From Spiroplasma_E ixodetis_B (GTDB taxonomy: Bacteria > Bacillota_I > Bacilli_A > Mycoplasmatales > VBWQ01), in the NCBI RefSeq assembly GCF_040369795.1, contig NZ_AP028955.1, positions 1,302,001 to 1,366,000 of the forward strand: DNA of 64,000 bases, in the 5' to 3' direction. Positions 46,007 to 56,790 of this stretch are shown here, in pieces (position 1 is the stretch's first letter; each line of letters starts with the position of its first letter). The position numbers and the translations under genes were made by a program. The notes below the pieces were generated by a model. That model saw only the letters and a program-made list of their open reading frames with translations. It had not been told where the DNA came from and ran no database searches.

Positions 46007-48178
46007 ATGTTAAAAAATAAACATTTATGGTTGGGACTTAGTTTAACATTAGCAACCACTAATATTGTTGCTAACACTAGTATTACTAATAATTTAACAA
46101 TTATTAATAAATTAAAACAAGAAAATAAAACTGAAAATAATGAAGTCGTTACTAATACTAAGTATGGTAATTTAAGTAATAGTACTATTTTAAATAGTCA
46201 GGATGAAAATGGAATATATAATCTTTTTGATGTTAAAATTATTATTGATAATCCAAGTTTAGAACCTTATGTAAAAGATATTTATATTGAGAATTTTAAA
46301 TTAACTTATAACCCTGAAAAGATAAATAAAGATGTTATTAATGAGTTTGATAAAGAAATTGCTGCTATTAATTATAAAGAAGAACAATTAACAAGTACTA
46401 ATGATTTGCAAATTTTTCAAAAACAAAACTTGAGCAAAATATCAATAACAGCTTATATTTCAAATAAAAAGTCTAAAAGTAATTTTACTTTTATTCAATT
46501 TGGTGGTGCTAATACTCATATATCATTAACTGGAACAAAAGGTATTATTGATGCAATTAAGAACTATGATAATTTAAGTGAAACATTGGGATTATATTAT
46601 ATTGCTCAATCTCATTCAAAAAATAGTAGGGGGATTTGTCTTGACTTTGTTAAACAATATACATATTCCGTAAATAAATTTTTTAAAAGTCAATTAATAA
46701 TTTAAAATTTATTTTATAATTTCTTTATTAATAAATTAATAAGGTGTTGATAAAAATGAATTTTGAAAATTTAAAAAAATTAAAAAATGAACAATTTTAT
46801 AGATATTTTGGTATAAAGCGTTTTCATTTTGATGAAATGTTAACAAAATTAATTGAAATAGAAAATTTAAAAAAAACTAAAGGTAGAAAATATAAACTTT
46901 CAGTTGAAGAAAGATTGATGATGACTTTAGTATACTGAAAAGAATATTATACTTTTTTCCAAATAAGTATTAAATATAAAATGAGTGCATCAAGTTGTTT
47001 TCGAAATATTACTTGAGTAGAAAATAAACTTAGTGATGACAAAGATTATCAGTTTTTAAAAACAAAATATAAATCAAAAATTGAGAAAAAACAAGAAGAT
47101 TTAAATGAATTTCAATTTTATTTAATTGATTCAACTGAAATTGAAATTGAAAGACCAACTAAAAAAAACTACAGTTAGAATATTTTTCTGGTAAAAGTTG
47201 AATGTTTTCTATAAAATTTAAAATTATATATGACTTTTTTAATAAAAAAATTTTTGATATTTTTGCTGATAATAGAAAAGTACATGATTTTCAAATATTA
47301 AAAAATTAAAATCTTGAATTTTCAGAAAAAACAATAATTATTGGTGATTTGGGATATCAAGGAATACAAAATATTTATAAAAATACTATATTACACTATT
47401 AAAAAACTAAAAATAAAAAATTAACTAAACAAGAAAAAATCTACAATAAAATTATTTCAAAAATTAGAATTAAAGTTGAACATTTTTTTGCTTGATTAAA
47501 AAGATTCAAAATTTTAATAAATAAATGTAGAAAAAGTATATTTAGACTTATGTACTTAAGATTTAACTTACTTTGTGAAATTTTTAATAAAACAAAACCA
47601 TTAAAATAAAAAAATATTTTTAATATTTTTTTAAAAATTTAAATTTTTATCAAGTTAATATAAAAATAATATTAACAATTTTTGTGTTTGAAATATAAAT
47701 TTATTTTTAAAGTATTTTTTTAAAAATATTAACTTCTATAATTATTAACACTAAAAAATTTATAAATATTATTATTGACAATTGATTAAATTTATTTACG
47801 GAATATGTCTAATGAAGTGATTATGCTGATTCATGAAATAATTTTATGTTTTTATATCCAACAATTTTTACTAATTCGACAGACAGTATAACTTATAGTG
47901 TTATGTATAATACAACAACAATTAAAAGTAATGAACTAAACTTTAATACCAAAAAAATTCAAGACAAAGATAATCAATTACCAGTTTGATGAGTAGTAAA
48001 TCAGCCACCTGCAGGTCATAAATCACAAGGATTAGTTATTTATATATTTATGTGATATGATGAAAACACTATATATCAACAAATTAGAAGTAGTTCTATA
48101 TCTACTGCTTTTGATATTGGACCATCTTTCTCAATAAATATTAGTAAGTGAACGATTAGTAATATTATTAATGAATAA
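46007..48178 (+). pseudogene. Hypothetical secreted protein, split by IS5
   Basis: Segment 46007-46658 and segment 47814-48178 join in frame when the IS5 and one AAT are removed. The joined protein is about 338 aa. It starts MLKNKHLWLGLSLTLATTN, a signal peptide with cleavage likely near ANTS; no lipobox Cys is seen. The mature part is Asn/Thr/Ser-rich, with short beta-type segments (SITAYISNKK, FTFIQFGG), and looks like a surface or exported protein. I do not recognise a family. It starts 21 bp after the rarA stub. Confidence 0.7.
46659..47810 (+). mobile_element. IS5-like element in a secreted-protein gene
   Basis: AAT at 46656-46658 and at 47811-47813. The left tip reads ATACATATTCC (G-to-T). 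Orf2 has a TAA in ILKNSNL and other transversions, so it is inactive. It is the only IS5 here that lies in a non-IS gene on both sides. Confidence 0.9.
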
Positions 48179-48250
48179 TTATGTATCATCTTATCAATAA
48201 AATTAAAAATTTAATTTAAAACTACTTTAACTATGAAAGGAATAAATAAA

Positions 48251-49348
48251 ATGAAAATAAATAAAGAAGAAACATGAAAAGAAGTACAAAAAGCGTTGAA
48301 TAATCTTCATGGTCCAGTTAGAGCAGGAGCATTAAGTACACAAAATTGAAGTAATACGAAAACAGGAGTTCTACTAACAATAGCAGGACTTAAATCTGTT
48401 ACTAGGGATAGTAATATTGAAAAACGTTACCAATTAATTAAAAGTGGAGTAGCTGATATATTATATGCTGCATTTGGTGGTTGAGTTATTTGACAAGCGT
48501 ATAATTTAAATGAAACTGGTGGTAGTGCAACTACCAAGCCAAATTTACCCACTTTTCCTACTTTACCACCAAATAATGAAAGACTTTATTCTGAAATTGC
48601 TGAACAATTAACAGAAGAACCTGCAAGTAATGAATTAACTCCAGAAATGATTTCTATTGCATTAAATAAATTATTTACTGGTACAAATGGATTAGTTAAA
48701 GTACTTAGTGGAATATCAGGTTTTGATTTATATAAAATTCAAAAAGTAACAAAAACTATTGAATACTTAAAATCACTTACTACTTTTGCAAATACAGGCA
48801 TTAATTTTACAAATGGTAATATTGTGGGAGGGGATTTAATGTCAATTTCAGCAATGATGGATGTTAGTCATACATATTTTTCTACAATGAGTAAATCTAA
48901 TACTTCAAATAGTAAAGAGGAAATTATTATTAAAATTATTAATGAAAGAAAAGAACACATTACAAAAAGTTTTTCTTTATATAAAGGTATTTTGATTAAT
49001 AAAGATTTAAAGGAAATATATGATTATTTAGAAAAAAATAATTGAGATAAATTTGAAATGAGACATTCAGATAAAACAATTCCTAGTTTTGTTAAACTCG
49101 GAAAAATAAAAGATTGAAGACCAACATTAACAATGTTTAAAGAATGAATAGATAATTATACTCCCGAAAATAAAAAGGTATAATTAGTAACAGAGATTGA
49201 AGATAATAGTCAACAAGAAAGAATAAAGTTAAAAATTCCTGATTATGATTTTGAGCCGGAATTTGTTACAAATGCAAATAATGATATGTCAGAAGTTATC
49301 ATAGAGCCCAATGAAAGACAACCACTTTTAGGAAGTATTAATAGTTAA
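48251..49348 (+). pseudogene. Hypothetical protein with acidic C-terminal tail, stop at codon 311
   Basis: ATG 48251 follows AAAGGAATAAATAAA. About 310 codons are open, then TAA (49181-49183), then 54 more in-frame codons to TAA 49346. The N-terminal part has a hydrophobic stretch (ADILYAAFGGWVIWQAYN) that may cross the membrane, then a Pro/Thr-rich linker (NLPTFPTLPP) and a helical region. The post-stop tail is acidic and ends NERQPLLGSINS. There is no known family. It lies downstream of the secreted-protein gene in the same direction. Confidence 0.6.
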
Positions 49349-49525
49349 TTAAAATTATTTTTTATTTATTATTTTATTTTTTCTTGTACAATTATTTTAG
49401 AAATGATGAATTTTAAAGAAAGATTAAAAATTTAACTTTGTTTTTAAAATAAAAATATTTTAAAATTGACACTTATTTTAAATAATAATATAATTAAAAA
49501 TGGTTAAATTTTCTAGGTGAATTTA

Positions 49526-49675
49526 ATGAACGAAAAAATAATTTTAATTTGTACTTTGTGTTTAAATCGTAATTATCATACATACAAAAATAAGATTAAA
49601 TATAAAGAGCGTATGGAACTAAAAAAATATTGTGAACATTGTCAAAAACATACTTTACATAAGGAATCACGTTAG
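49526..49675 (+). CDS. rpmG: Ribosomal protein bL33
   Basis: 49 aa. CTLC at 9-12 and CEHC at 36-39 are the two zinc-binding CxxC pairs of the zinc-containing bL33 type. NRNYHTYKNK and ELKKYC are family positions. It is first in rpmG-secE-nusG, 11 bp before secE, the order usual in Firmicutes and mollicutes. TAGGTG precedes the start. Confidence 0.93.
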   Translation: MNEKIILICTLCLNRNYHTYKNKIKYKERMELKKYCEHCQKHTLHKESR

Positions 49676-49686
49676 GAGAAATTTTC

Positions 49687-50118
49687 ATGAGTGCAGAAGA
49701 CAAATCAAAAGAAAAACCAAAAATTAATCCTGAAAAATTGGCTCTTTTAAAAAGTAAATTTAATATTTTACGTAAAATTAAACCTTTAAGAACAAAAAGA
49801 ACTTCTGAAGGAAAACCAAGTTTTGATCCACGAACAGCCGATAAAAATAAAAAGGTTAATATTAGCGAAATTTGAGAAAAAGAACGTAAAAATCGTACGC
49901 CTGAAGAACGTTTTTATTATAAAAAAGAAGCGAGAACTTATCATAAATATTTTTTCTTATACTTATCAAGAGAAATTAGAAGAACTCGTTGAACACCAAG
50001 AAAACAATTAAATAATAAATTTATTACAACAGTATTATTTATTGCTGTCTTAGCACTATTCTTTTATGGAATTGAGCAGTTATTACTATTTGTATTACCT
50101 TTATTAAAAATAATGTAA
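49687..50118 (+). CDS. secE: Preprotein translocase subunit SecE
   Basis: 143 aa, intact with UGA as Trp. The first 80 residues are basic and hydrophilic, longer than in most bacteria. The C-terminal part has the SecE signature (YLSREIRRTRWTPRKQL) just before one membrane span (FITTVLFIAVLALFFYGIEQL). It clamps SecY in the membrane translocon. It lies between rpmG and nusG with gaps of 11 and 19 bp; GTTAGGAGAAA precedes the start. Confidence 0.93.
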
Positions 50119-50137
50119 AAAATGGAGATGCCAAAAA

Positions 50138-50773
50138 ATGAGCGAAAGAATAAAAAAAGAAACCCCTTTAGTGAAAACTACATCATTAGAAGAAACACAT
50201 AAACATCGTCGAATTGAGCAAGCACAATGATATATTGTTAATTGTAACAAAGGTCATGAAGATAAGGTTGCTGCTGATTTGAAAAATAAAATTGAAAAAA
50301 AATTAAATTTAAAAGATAATATTTTTCAAGTTAGGGTTGTTAAAGAAGCAATACCAGATAAAGATAAAAAAATAACTGAAAAAAATATTTTTCCTGGTTA
50401 TATTTTTGTTCATATGATTTTAACCGAAGATACTTGATATGATATTCGTAATACAACAGGGATTAATGGTTTTATTGGTTCTAGTGGTAAAGGTGTACCA
50501 CCGACTCCACTTTCTACTAAAGAAGTTAATGAAATGTTATATCGTAATTCTAAAAATTCATCACAACCTAAAGTTAAAGAGACAAAAAAAATTATTCGTG
50601 ATTTTGAGTTAAATGATTTTGTTCATATTACTTCTGGTGCTTTACAAGGCCGAGAAGGACAAGTTATTAAATTAGATGAAGATAAGGGTGTTGCAACAGT
50701 TTCTGTTGATATGTTTGGTCGTCAAACCGAAATTAAAGTAGAATATGATAGTTGTAAAAAAATTAAAGTTTAG
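50138..50773 (+). CDS. nusG: Transcription elongation/antitermination factor NusG
   Basis: 211 aa, intact. The N-terminal NGN domain starts at QWYIVNCNKGHEDKVA (about 31) and includes IFPGYIFVHM and TWYDIRNTTGINGFIGSSGKGVPP. The KOW domain is in the last 60 residues (VHITSGALQGREGQVIKLDE). It binds RNA polymerase and links it to ribosomes. Ribosome binding site GGAGAT. The next genes of the ancestral cluster, rplK-rplA, lie 4.3 kb away across a nested transposon whose end is 33 bp after the stop codon. Confidence 0.95.
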
Positions 50774-50925
50774 TTTAAATTATTTAATTTTTATGTAAAA
50801 TAAAATGGCTTTTATCCCTTTATGTACTATTTTTAAATTTTATCACATAAATGGAGATAAAAGCCTATCTAGGAAATTATCCCCACATGTATCTAAATCA
50901 AACACAAAATTATAGTTTCAAAAAT

Positions 50926-51570
50926 GAGGCTTTTTGAAAAGCCTCCAATTTGATGATATTGTTTATTTCATTTACTTTCAAAAGATTCTAAAGCTTGCAT
51001 TGCTTGTTCTTCACTACATGCACTATAAATTGGTTTTAAATCTGTAACTAGTGATTTTCTATGTTTGTATGAAACATATTTTAAACTATTTCTAATTTGA
51101 TGAACTATGCATAATTGATGTTCGGTTTTAGGATAAACTGATTGTATTGCTTCTGACATTACTGTTAAATTGTCACTACAAGCAATAAGAATATCATTTA
51201 AGTCTCGATTTTTCATTTCTGTGAAATTAGATAATCAAAACTTAGAACATTCATTTTCACTAATTCATAAGCCTAAAACATCTTTTTTACCTTCTAAATC
51301 AACTCCTAGTGCTATATAAACTGATTTGTTAATAATTAGTTTATCTTGTCGTACTTTAACTACTATACAATCAAAATAAACAATCGGATAAACACTTTCT
51401 AATGGCCGATTTTGTCATGCTTTAACATCATCAATAAAATCATCAGTAATTTGACTAATAACAATTTCACTAATATCAGCACCATGATATAACTATTGTA
51501 ACTGCATTCTAATATCTGATAAAGTCATGCCTTTGGCATATAATGAAAGAACTTGTCGATCAAAACTGTC
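50926..51570 (-). mobile_element. IS256-like fragment with palindromic tip
   Basis: It begins GAGGCTTTTTGAAAAGCCTC, two IS256 tips face to face, then jumps to internal transposase codons (missing the C-terminal part) and ends at 51570 where a full IS256 begins. TCAAAAAT lies before it and again after the neighbouring IS256 at 54096, so both moved as one block or fused later. Confidence 0.82.
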
Positions 51571-54095
51571 GAGGCTTTTTAAAAATCTGTGTATCTTTTT
51601 AAAAAGTTACTAGTTTAGATTAATTCTATCTTCAAATTTTATCATAAAATGAGCAATTGCTGTATTTCAATTTTGAATGGGCAGTGTTCATTTTTTTGTT
51701 ATATTTTCAATTGCTAAGTAAAATATTTTAAAAACTGCCATATCATTTGGAAAAACTTTTTTATTTCTAATAACTTTTCGTAATTGACTAATAACAGATT
51801 AAATAGCATTTGTTGCATAAATCACTCTTTTGATTTATGCAGGATAACTAATAAAAACCATTAAATTATCTCAATTTTTATATCATGATTTAGCAATTTG
51901 AGGATATTGTTTATTTCATTTACTTTCAAAAGATTCTAAAGCTTGCATTGCTTGTTCTTCACTACATGCACTATAAATTGGTTTTAAATCTGTAACTAGT
52001 GATTTTCTATGTTTGTATGAAACATATTTTAAACTATTTCTAATTTGATGAACTATGAATAATTGATGTTCGGTTTTAGGATAAACTGATTGTATCGCTT
52101 CTGACATTCCTGTTAAATTGTCACTACAAGCGATAAGAATATCATTTAAGCCTCGATTTTTCATTTCTGTGAAATTAGATAATCAAAACTTAGAACCTTC
52201 ATTTTCACTAATTCATAAACCTAAAACATCTTTTTTGCCTTCTAAATCAACTCCTAGTGCTATATAAACTGATTTGTTAATAATGAGTTTATCTTGTCGT
52301 AATTTAACTACTATACAATCAAAATAAACAATCGGATAAACACTTTCTAATGGCCGATTTTGTCATGCTTTAACATCATCAATAACATCATCAGTAATTT
52401 GACTAATAACACTTTCACTAATATCAGTACCATGATATAACTATTGTAACTGCATTCTAATATCTGATAAAGTCATGCCTTTGGCATATAATGAAAGAAC
52501 TTGTCGATCAAAACCATCAAATCTTCTTTGTCTTTTCGCAACTATTACTGGCTAAAAATTACTATTACGATCTCGTGGTACATTAATCTCAATTTTACCT
52601 TGTTGAGTTATTAATTTTTTTGAACTTATACCATTACGAGCATTTTCACTAGTATTATGTTGATTTTTTTCATATCCTAAATAATTTTGCATTTCAGAAT
52701 TCAACATTTTTTCAACTAATAGACATATTCCGTAAATAAATTTTTTAAAAGTCAATTAATAATTTAAAATTTATTTTATAATTTCTTTATTAATAAATTA
52801 ATAAGGTGTTGATAAAAATGAATTTTGAAAATTTAAAAAAATTAAAAAATGAACAATTTTATAGATATTTTGGTATAAAACGTTTTCATTTTGATGAAAT
52901 GTTAACAAAATTAATTGAAATAGAAAATTTAAAAAAAACTAAAGGTAGAAAATATAAACTTTCAGTTGAAGAAAGATTGATGATGACTTTAGTATACTGA
53001 AAAGAATATTATACTTTTTTCCAAATGAGTATTAAATATAAAATGAGTGCATCAAGTTGTTTTCGAAATATTACTTGAGTAGAAAATAAACTTAGTGATG
53101 ACAAAGATTATCAGTTTTTAAAAACAAAATATAAATCAAAAATTGAGAAAAAACAAGAAGATTTAAATGAATTTCAATTTTATTTAATTGATTCAACTGA
53201 AATTGAAATTGAAAGACCAACTAAAAAAACTACAGTTAGAATATTTTTCTGGTAAAAGTTGAATGTTTTCTATAAAATTTCAAATTATATATGACTTTTT
53301 AATAAAAAAATTGTTGATATTTTTGCTGATAATGGAAAAGTACATGATTTTCAAATATTAAAAAATTCAAATCTTGAATTTTCAGAAAAAACAATAATTA
53401 TTGGTGATTTGGGATATCAAGGAATACAAAATATTTATAAAAATACTATATCACCAATTAAAAAAACTAAAAATAAAAAATTAACTAAACAAGAAAAAAT
53501 CTACAATAAAATTATTTCAAAAATTAGAATTAAAGTTGAACATGTTTTTGTTTTATTAAAAAGATTCAAAATTTTAATAAATAAATGTAGAAAAAGTATA
53601 TTTATACTTATGTACTTAAGATTTAACTTACTTTGTGAAATTTTTAATAAAACAAAAACATTAAAATAAAAAAATATTAAAAATATTTTTTTAAAAATTT
53701 AAATTTTTATCAAGTTAATATAAAAATAATATTAACAATTTTTGTGTTTGAAATATAAATTTATTTTTAAAGTATTTTTTTAAAAATATTAACTTCTATA
53801 ATTATTAACACTAAAAAATTTATAAATATTATTATTGACAATTGATTAAATTTATTTACGGAATATGTCTAATCTTTTTGTTAATTCTTTATATAAACCT
53901 CCCTCTTTAAAAACTGTTGTTAAATCTTCAGTATTTTCTAATAATAAATCTACTGCTTTTGATATTGGATCATTATTATTAATATTTTGTTTTTTAGACA
54001 TAGGTAACTCACTCTTTCTAGTTATTTAATTTTATTTACTAGAATTAATTAAACATAGTTATTTTTGTAAGTTACACAGATTACTAAACATTACC
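51571..54095 (-). mobile_element. IS256-like element, interrupted by IS5
   Basis: Both tips are present; without the IS5 the length is 1372 bp. A TAA replaces GAA in the AIESVNS motif, and several C-to-A changes separate it from other copies. The far tip is followed by TCAAAAAT. Confidence 0.88.
52721..53870 (+). mobile_element. IS5-like element, full length
   Basis: 1150 bp between AAT (52718-52720) and AAT (53871-53873), inside the IS256 transposase gene. Orf1 is open for the first 64 codons and beyond; the A-tract has seven A, and a T is missing in the YDFFN codons of Orf2. Confidence 0.9.
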
Positions 54096-55026
54096 TCAAA
54101 AATAGGTATCTTATTGAATTTATATGCAGCTTCTTTTGCATATAAATGAATATTATGTTTTGAAACTTTTATGTGTGTTCGGAAAGTTCGTCGGATATGT
54201 TTTCATGCAGATTCAATCTGGTTTGTGTTTACACCTGTTGATGACACATACCCAACTTCATGATTTACGATTTCATGTTTGTGATAGAAGTTTTTGAAAC
54301 TTCCATATCCCTTCCAAGAATCCGTAAATAGACAACACCCAGTAGAAATGTGTTTCAATGCAAATCATAAAAGGTTTTTCTCATCTGCTTTTTTCAATAC
54401 TTTCACAATTAGTTTGTTGCTGGTTTTCTCATAAACTCCAACAATCAAGGTTTTATTCAACAAGGATCTTCCTTGTTTTTTAAAACCTACATGTGAAAGA
54501 TACATTTCATCCATCTGTGCTGTGCGATCATCAATGAACCATGCATCTTGATTCCAAATTCTAGTTCTGATTTCATGACCCATTCTTCAAGTTTTTTTAT
54601 ATGTCACACCCAATTCCCTTGCAACATCTGTTGATGGTATACCATGCTTTGTGTTTATTCATCTAAAGATGAGATAAAACCGAGATGTCAAAGGTGTTTG
54701 TGACTTGTGAAAAATGGTGTCATGAAGAATACTAAATGTTTGATGACATTTCAAACATCTTATTCTTCTCAAATCAGAAACATTCAAACTAGAAGAAGCA
54801 CACCTGATACATTTCATTACTTTCAACTTCGCTATATATTTCAAACAATCGTTTTCATTTTGAAATATGCTATTGAATTCATTTCAATTCATTTTTTCCT
54901 CGACACTAGTACATGTAGGGATAATTTCCAATAAAATTAAAATATATTTGACTACTAATTATAATGATGTTATTATTTGTAAAGTACTATTTATATATAT
55001 AAATAGACTTTAATTATGTTTAAACT

Positions 55027-55054
55027 TGTGGAAGATTTATTCGTTTGGACCACA
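55027..55054 (+). promoter_or_regulatory. Likely L1-binding leader of rplK-rplA
   Basis: TGTGG at 55027-55031 pairs with CCACA at 55050-55054, ending 28 nt before ATG 55083. Firmicute rplK-rplA leaders have a comparable GTGG/CCAC element that mimics the 23S rRNA site bound by L1, giving translational autoregulation. The short stem and lack of a full match keep this tentative. The sequence lies on the rplK side of the transposon, so it was preserved. Confidence 0.5.
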
Positions 55055-55082
55055 GTGAGAATCCATTTAGGAGGAGTTGCTC

Positions 55083-55529
55083 ATGGCAGATAAAAAAAAT
55101 ATTAATCGTGAAGGTATTATTCAATTACCAGCTGGTAGTGCCAAACCAGGTGCTAGTTTAGCATCATTTGGTATTGATATGCCACGTTTTTGTAGAGAAT
55201 TTAACGATAAAACCAAAGATCAAAAAGATGATGTTAATCCAGTTCCAATTCCAGTTTTTATTACAGCATATAAAGATAAAACTTTTGACTTTAAAACAAA
55301 AACTGCGCCAACAACATTTCTTTTAAAAAGAACATTGAAACTTGAAAAAGGTTCATCAAATGCTAAATTAACAAAAGTAGGAACACTTACTATTGCTCAA
55401 ATCACAGAAATTGCTCAAATTAAATTACCTGATTTAAATGCTTATTCTTTAGAAGATGCAATTAAAATTGTTGCAGGAACAGCCAAGAATATGGGTATTA
55501 CTGTTGAAGATGGAAAGCAAGGTTTTTAA
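55083..55529 (+). CDS. rplK: Ribosomal protein uL11
   Basis: 148 aa, intact. ATG 55083 follows TTTAGGAGGAGTTGCTC; an in-frame TTG two codons earlier lies within that site. Recognised segments are IQLPAGSAKPGASLASFGI, PVPIPVFITAYKDKTF, APTTFLLKR and NAYSLEDAIKIVAGTAKNMGI. L11 forms the GTPase-associated centre of the large subunit. The first residues (NINREGI) differ from the common KK(V/I) start. rplA begins 1 bp after its stop codon. Confidence 0.95.
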   Translation: MADKKNINREGIIQLPAGSAKPGASLASFGIDMPRFCREFNDKTKDQKDDVNPVPIPVFITAYKDKTFDFKTKTAPTTFLLKRTLKLEKGSSNAKLTKVGTLTIAQITEIAQIKLPDLNAYSLEDAIKIVAGTAKNMGITVEDGKQGF

Positions 55530-55530
55530 T

Positions 55531-56217
55531 ATGAATAGAAGTAAAAGATATCTTGCAGTTGCAAAATTAGTTGATAACACTAAAGTTTATCCAATTGATC
55601 GTGCTTTAGAATTAGCTAAACAAACTTCATCATTAAAATTTGATGCAACAGTTGAAGCAGCATTTCGTTTAAATGTTGATCCAAGACATGCTGATCAAAT
55701 GTTACGTGGTTCTATTGTTTTACCAGCAGGGACCGGAAAAACACAACGTGTTTTAGTAATAACTACTACTAAACAAAAAGAGGCAATGGAAAGTCAAACT
55801 GATTTTGTTGGCGGTAAGGAGATGATTGAAAAAATTCAAAAAGGTTGATTTGATTTTGATGTTATTATTGCAACACCCGAAATGATGGGTGAATTAGGAA
55901 AAATTGGTAGAGTATTAGGACCAAAAGGGTTAATGCCTACAGCAAAACTAGGAACAGTAACAATGGATGTTCAAAAAGCAATAGCTGATATTCGTAAAGG
56001 TAAAGTTGAATATCGTGTTGATAAACAAGGTAATATTCATGTTATTCTTGGTAAAGTATCATTTGCACAAGAAGCGTTAAAAGATAACTATTTAGCAATT
56101 CTTAACACTTTAAGAAAAGTTAAACCCGCAGCAGTTAAGAGTACTTATATTAAAAATATAAGTATTACTACAGCAATGGGCCCTGGTATTAAAGTATTAA
56201 TTGAAGAAATAATATAA
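55531..56217 (+). CDS. rplA: Ribosomal protein uL1
   Basis: 228 aa, full length and intact. FDATVEAAFRLNVDPRHADQMLRGSIVLPAGTGK is split here into its parts: the strand FDATVEAAFRLNVDPRHADQ and the loop VLPAGTGK. IGRVLGPKGLMPTAKLGTV is the signature loop, and VEYRVDKQGNIHVILG follows. It binds the L1 stalk of 23S rRNA and represses its own operon. It is translationally coupled to rplK, with one base between stop and start. A strong terminator follows. Confidence 0.96.
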
Positions 56218-56225
56218 TAATATAG

Positions 56226-56260
56226 AAAAAATCATTAGTAAAAGTACTAATGATTTTTTT
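56226..56260 (+). terminator. Rho-independent terminator of rplK-rplA
   Basis: A perfect stem (AAAATCATTAGTA with TACTAATGATTTT), loop AAAG, then a run of seven T, 8 bp after the rplA stop. Confidence 0.9.
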
Positions 56261-56390
56261 ATGTTTTTATTCATAATTTTTTTAATATTTAAAAAAATTT
56301 TACGCTATAATTTATTTATTGTGATAATACCAATTAATACATTATTTTGGTAAAACAATAAAATAATTAGGTAGTAAAGGAGAAACCTTA

Positions 56391-56771
56391 ATGAAAAATC
56401 TTATAAATCTTTTTAAGAAACAAAATTGAGGAATAAAAATTGGCTTTGCCTCACTGGTAATTAGTTTGCTCTGTTTAGCATTAGGACTAATTTTAATTGC
56501 AACAGCCAATTTTAAAGCCCCAAGCGGAGGAAGTTCACAATATGCCGGAAATGGCTTTCATGCTATTTCTGTATGAGGACTTGATAGTTTTTTAAGAAAA
56601 GCTGGCTATGATCAAATGCGAACAGATGCTACTAGTGATAAACTTTTAACTTATCCTCTTGCGCAAGTAGTTGTCGGAATTGTATTTACAGTAATTTTAA
56701 CTGCTATCTTTCTTGGTGTTAGTGTTTTATCTTTAATATTTGGTTATTTTAAACGTTGATTATATTATTAG
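56391..56771 (+). CDS. Small two-span membrane protein
   Basis: 126 aa, intact under code 4, strong AAAGGAGAAACCTTA site. There is one hydrophobic segment near residues 18-39 (FASLVISLLCLALGLILIA) and another near 95-119 (VVVGIVFTVILTAIFLGVSVL). The intervening loop of about 50 residues has GNGFHAISVWGLDSF. It is a paralogue of the next gene, with the same architecture and a GNGF loop motif. No known family. Probably a mollicute-specific envelope protein. Confidence 0.7.
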
Positions 56772-56790
56772 TGTTTAGTAAGTGTTAAAT

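Larger units (their letters stand above)
50807..54929 (-). mobile_element. IS1595-like element carrying nested IS256 and IS5
   Basis: Both ends are present: GGCTTTTATCCC at 50807 and the complement of GGAAATTATCCC at 54929. They are flanked by a perfect 8-bp duplication, AATAAAAT (50799-50806, 54930-54937). This fixes the element borders. Its transposase is read from about 54890 leftward and is open (zinc-finger pairs, MDEMYLS, FTDSWKGYG, NTNQIESAWK) up to the point where an IS256 block entered, near the codons for IFETII. Removal of the inner block (50926-54095 and one TCAAAAAT) gives an element of about 945 bp. Confidence 0.92.
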
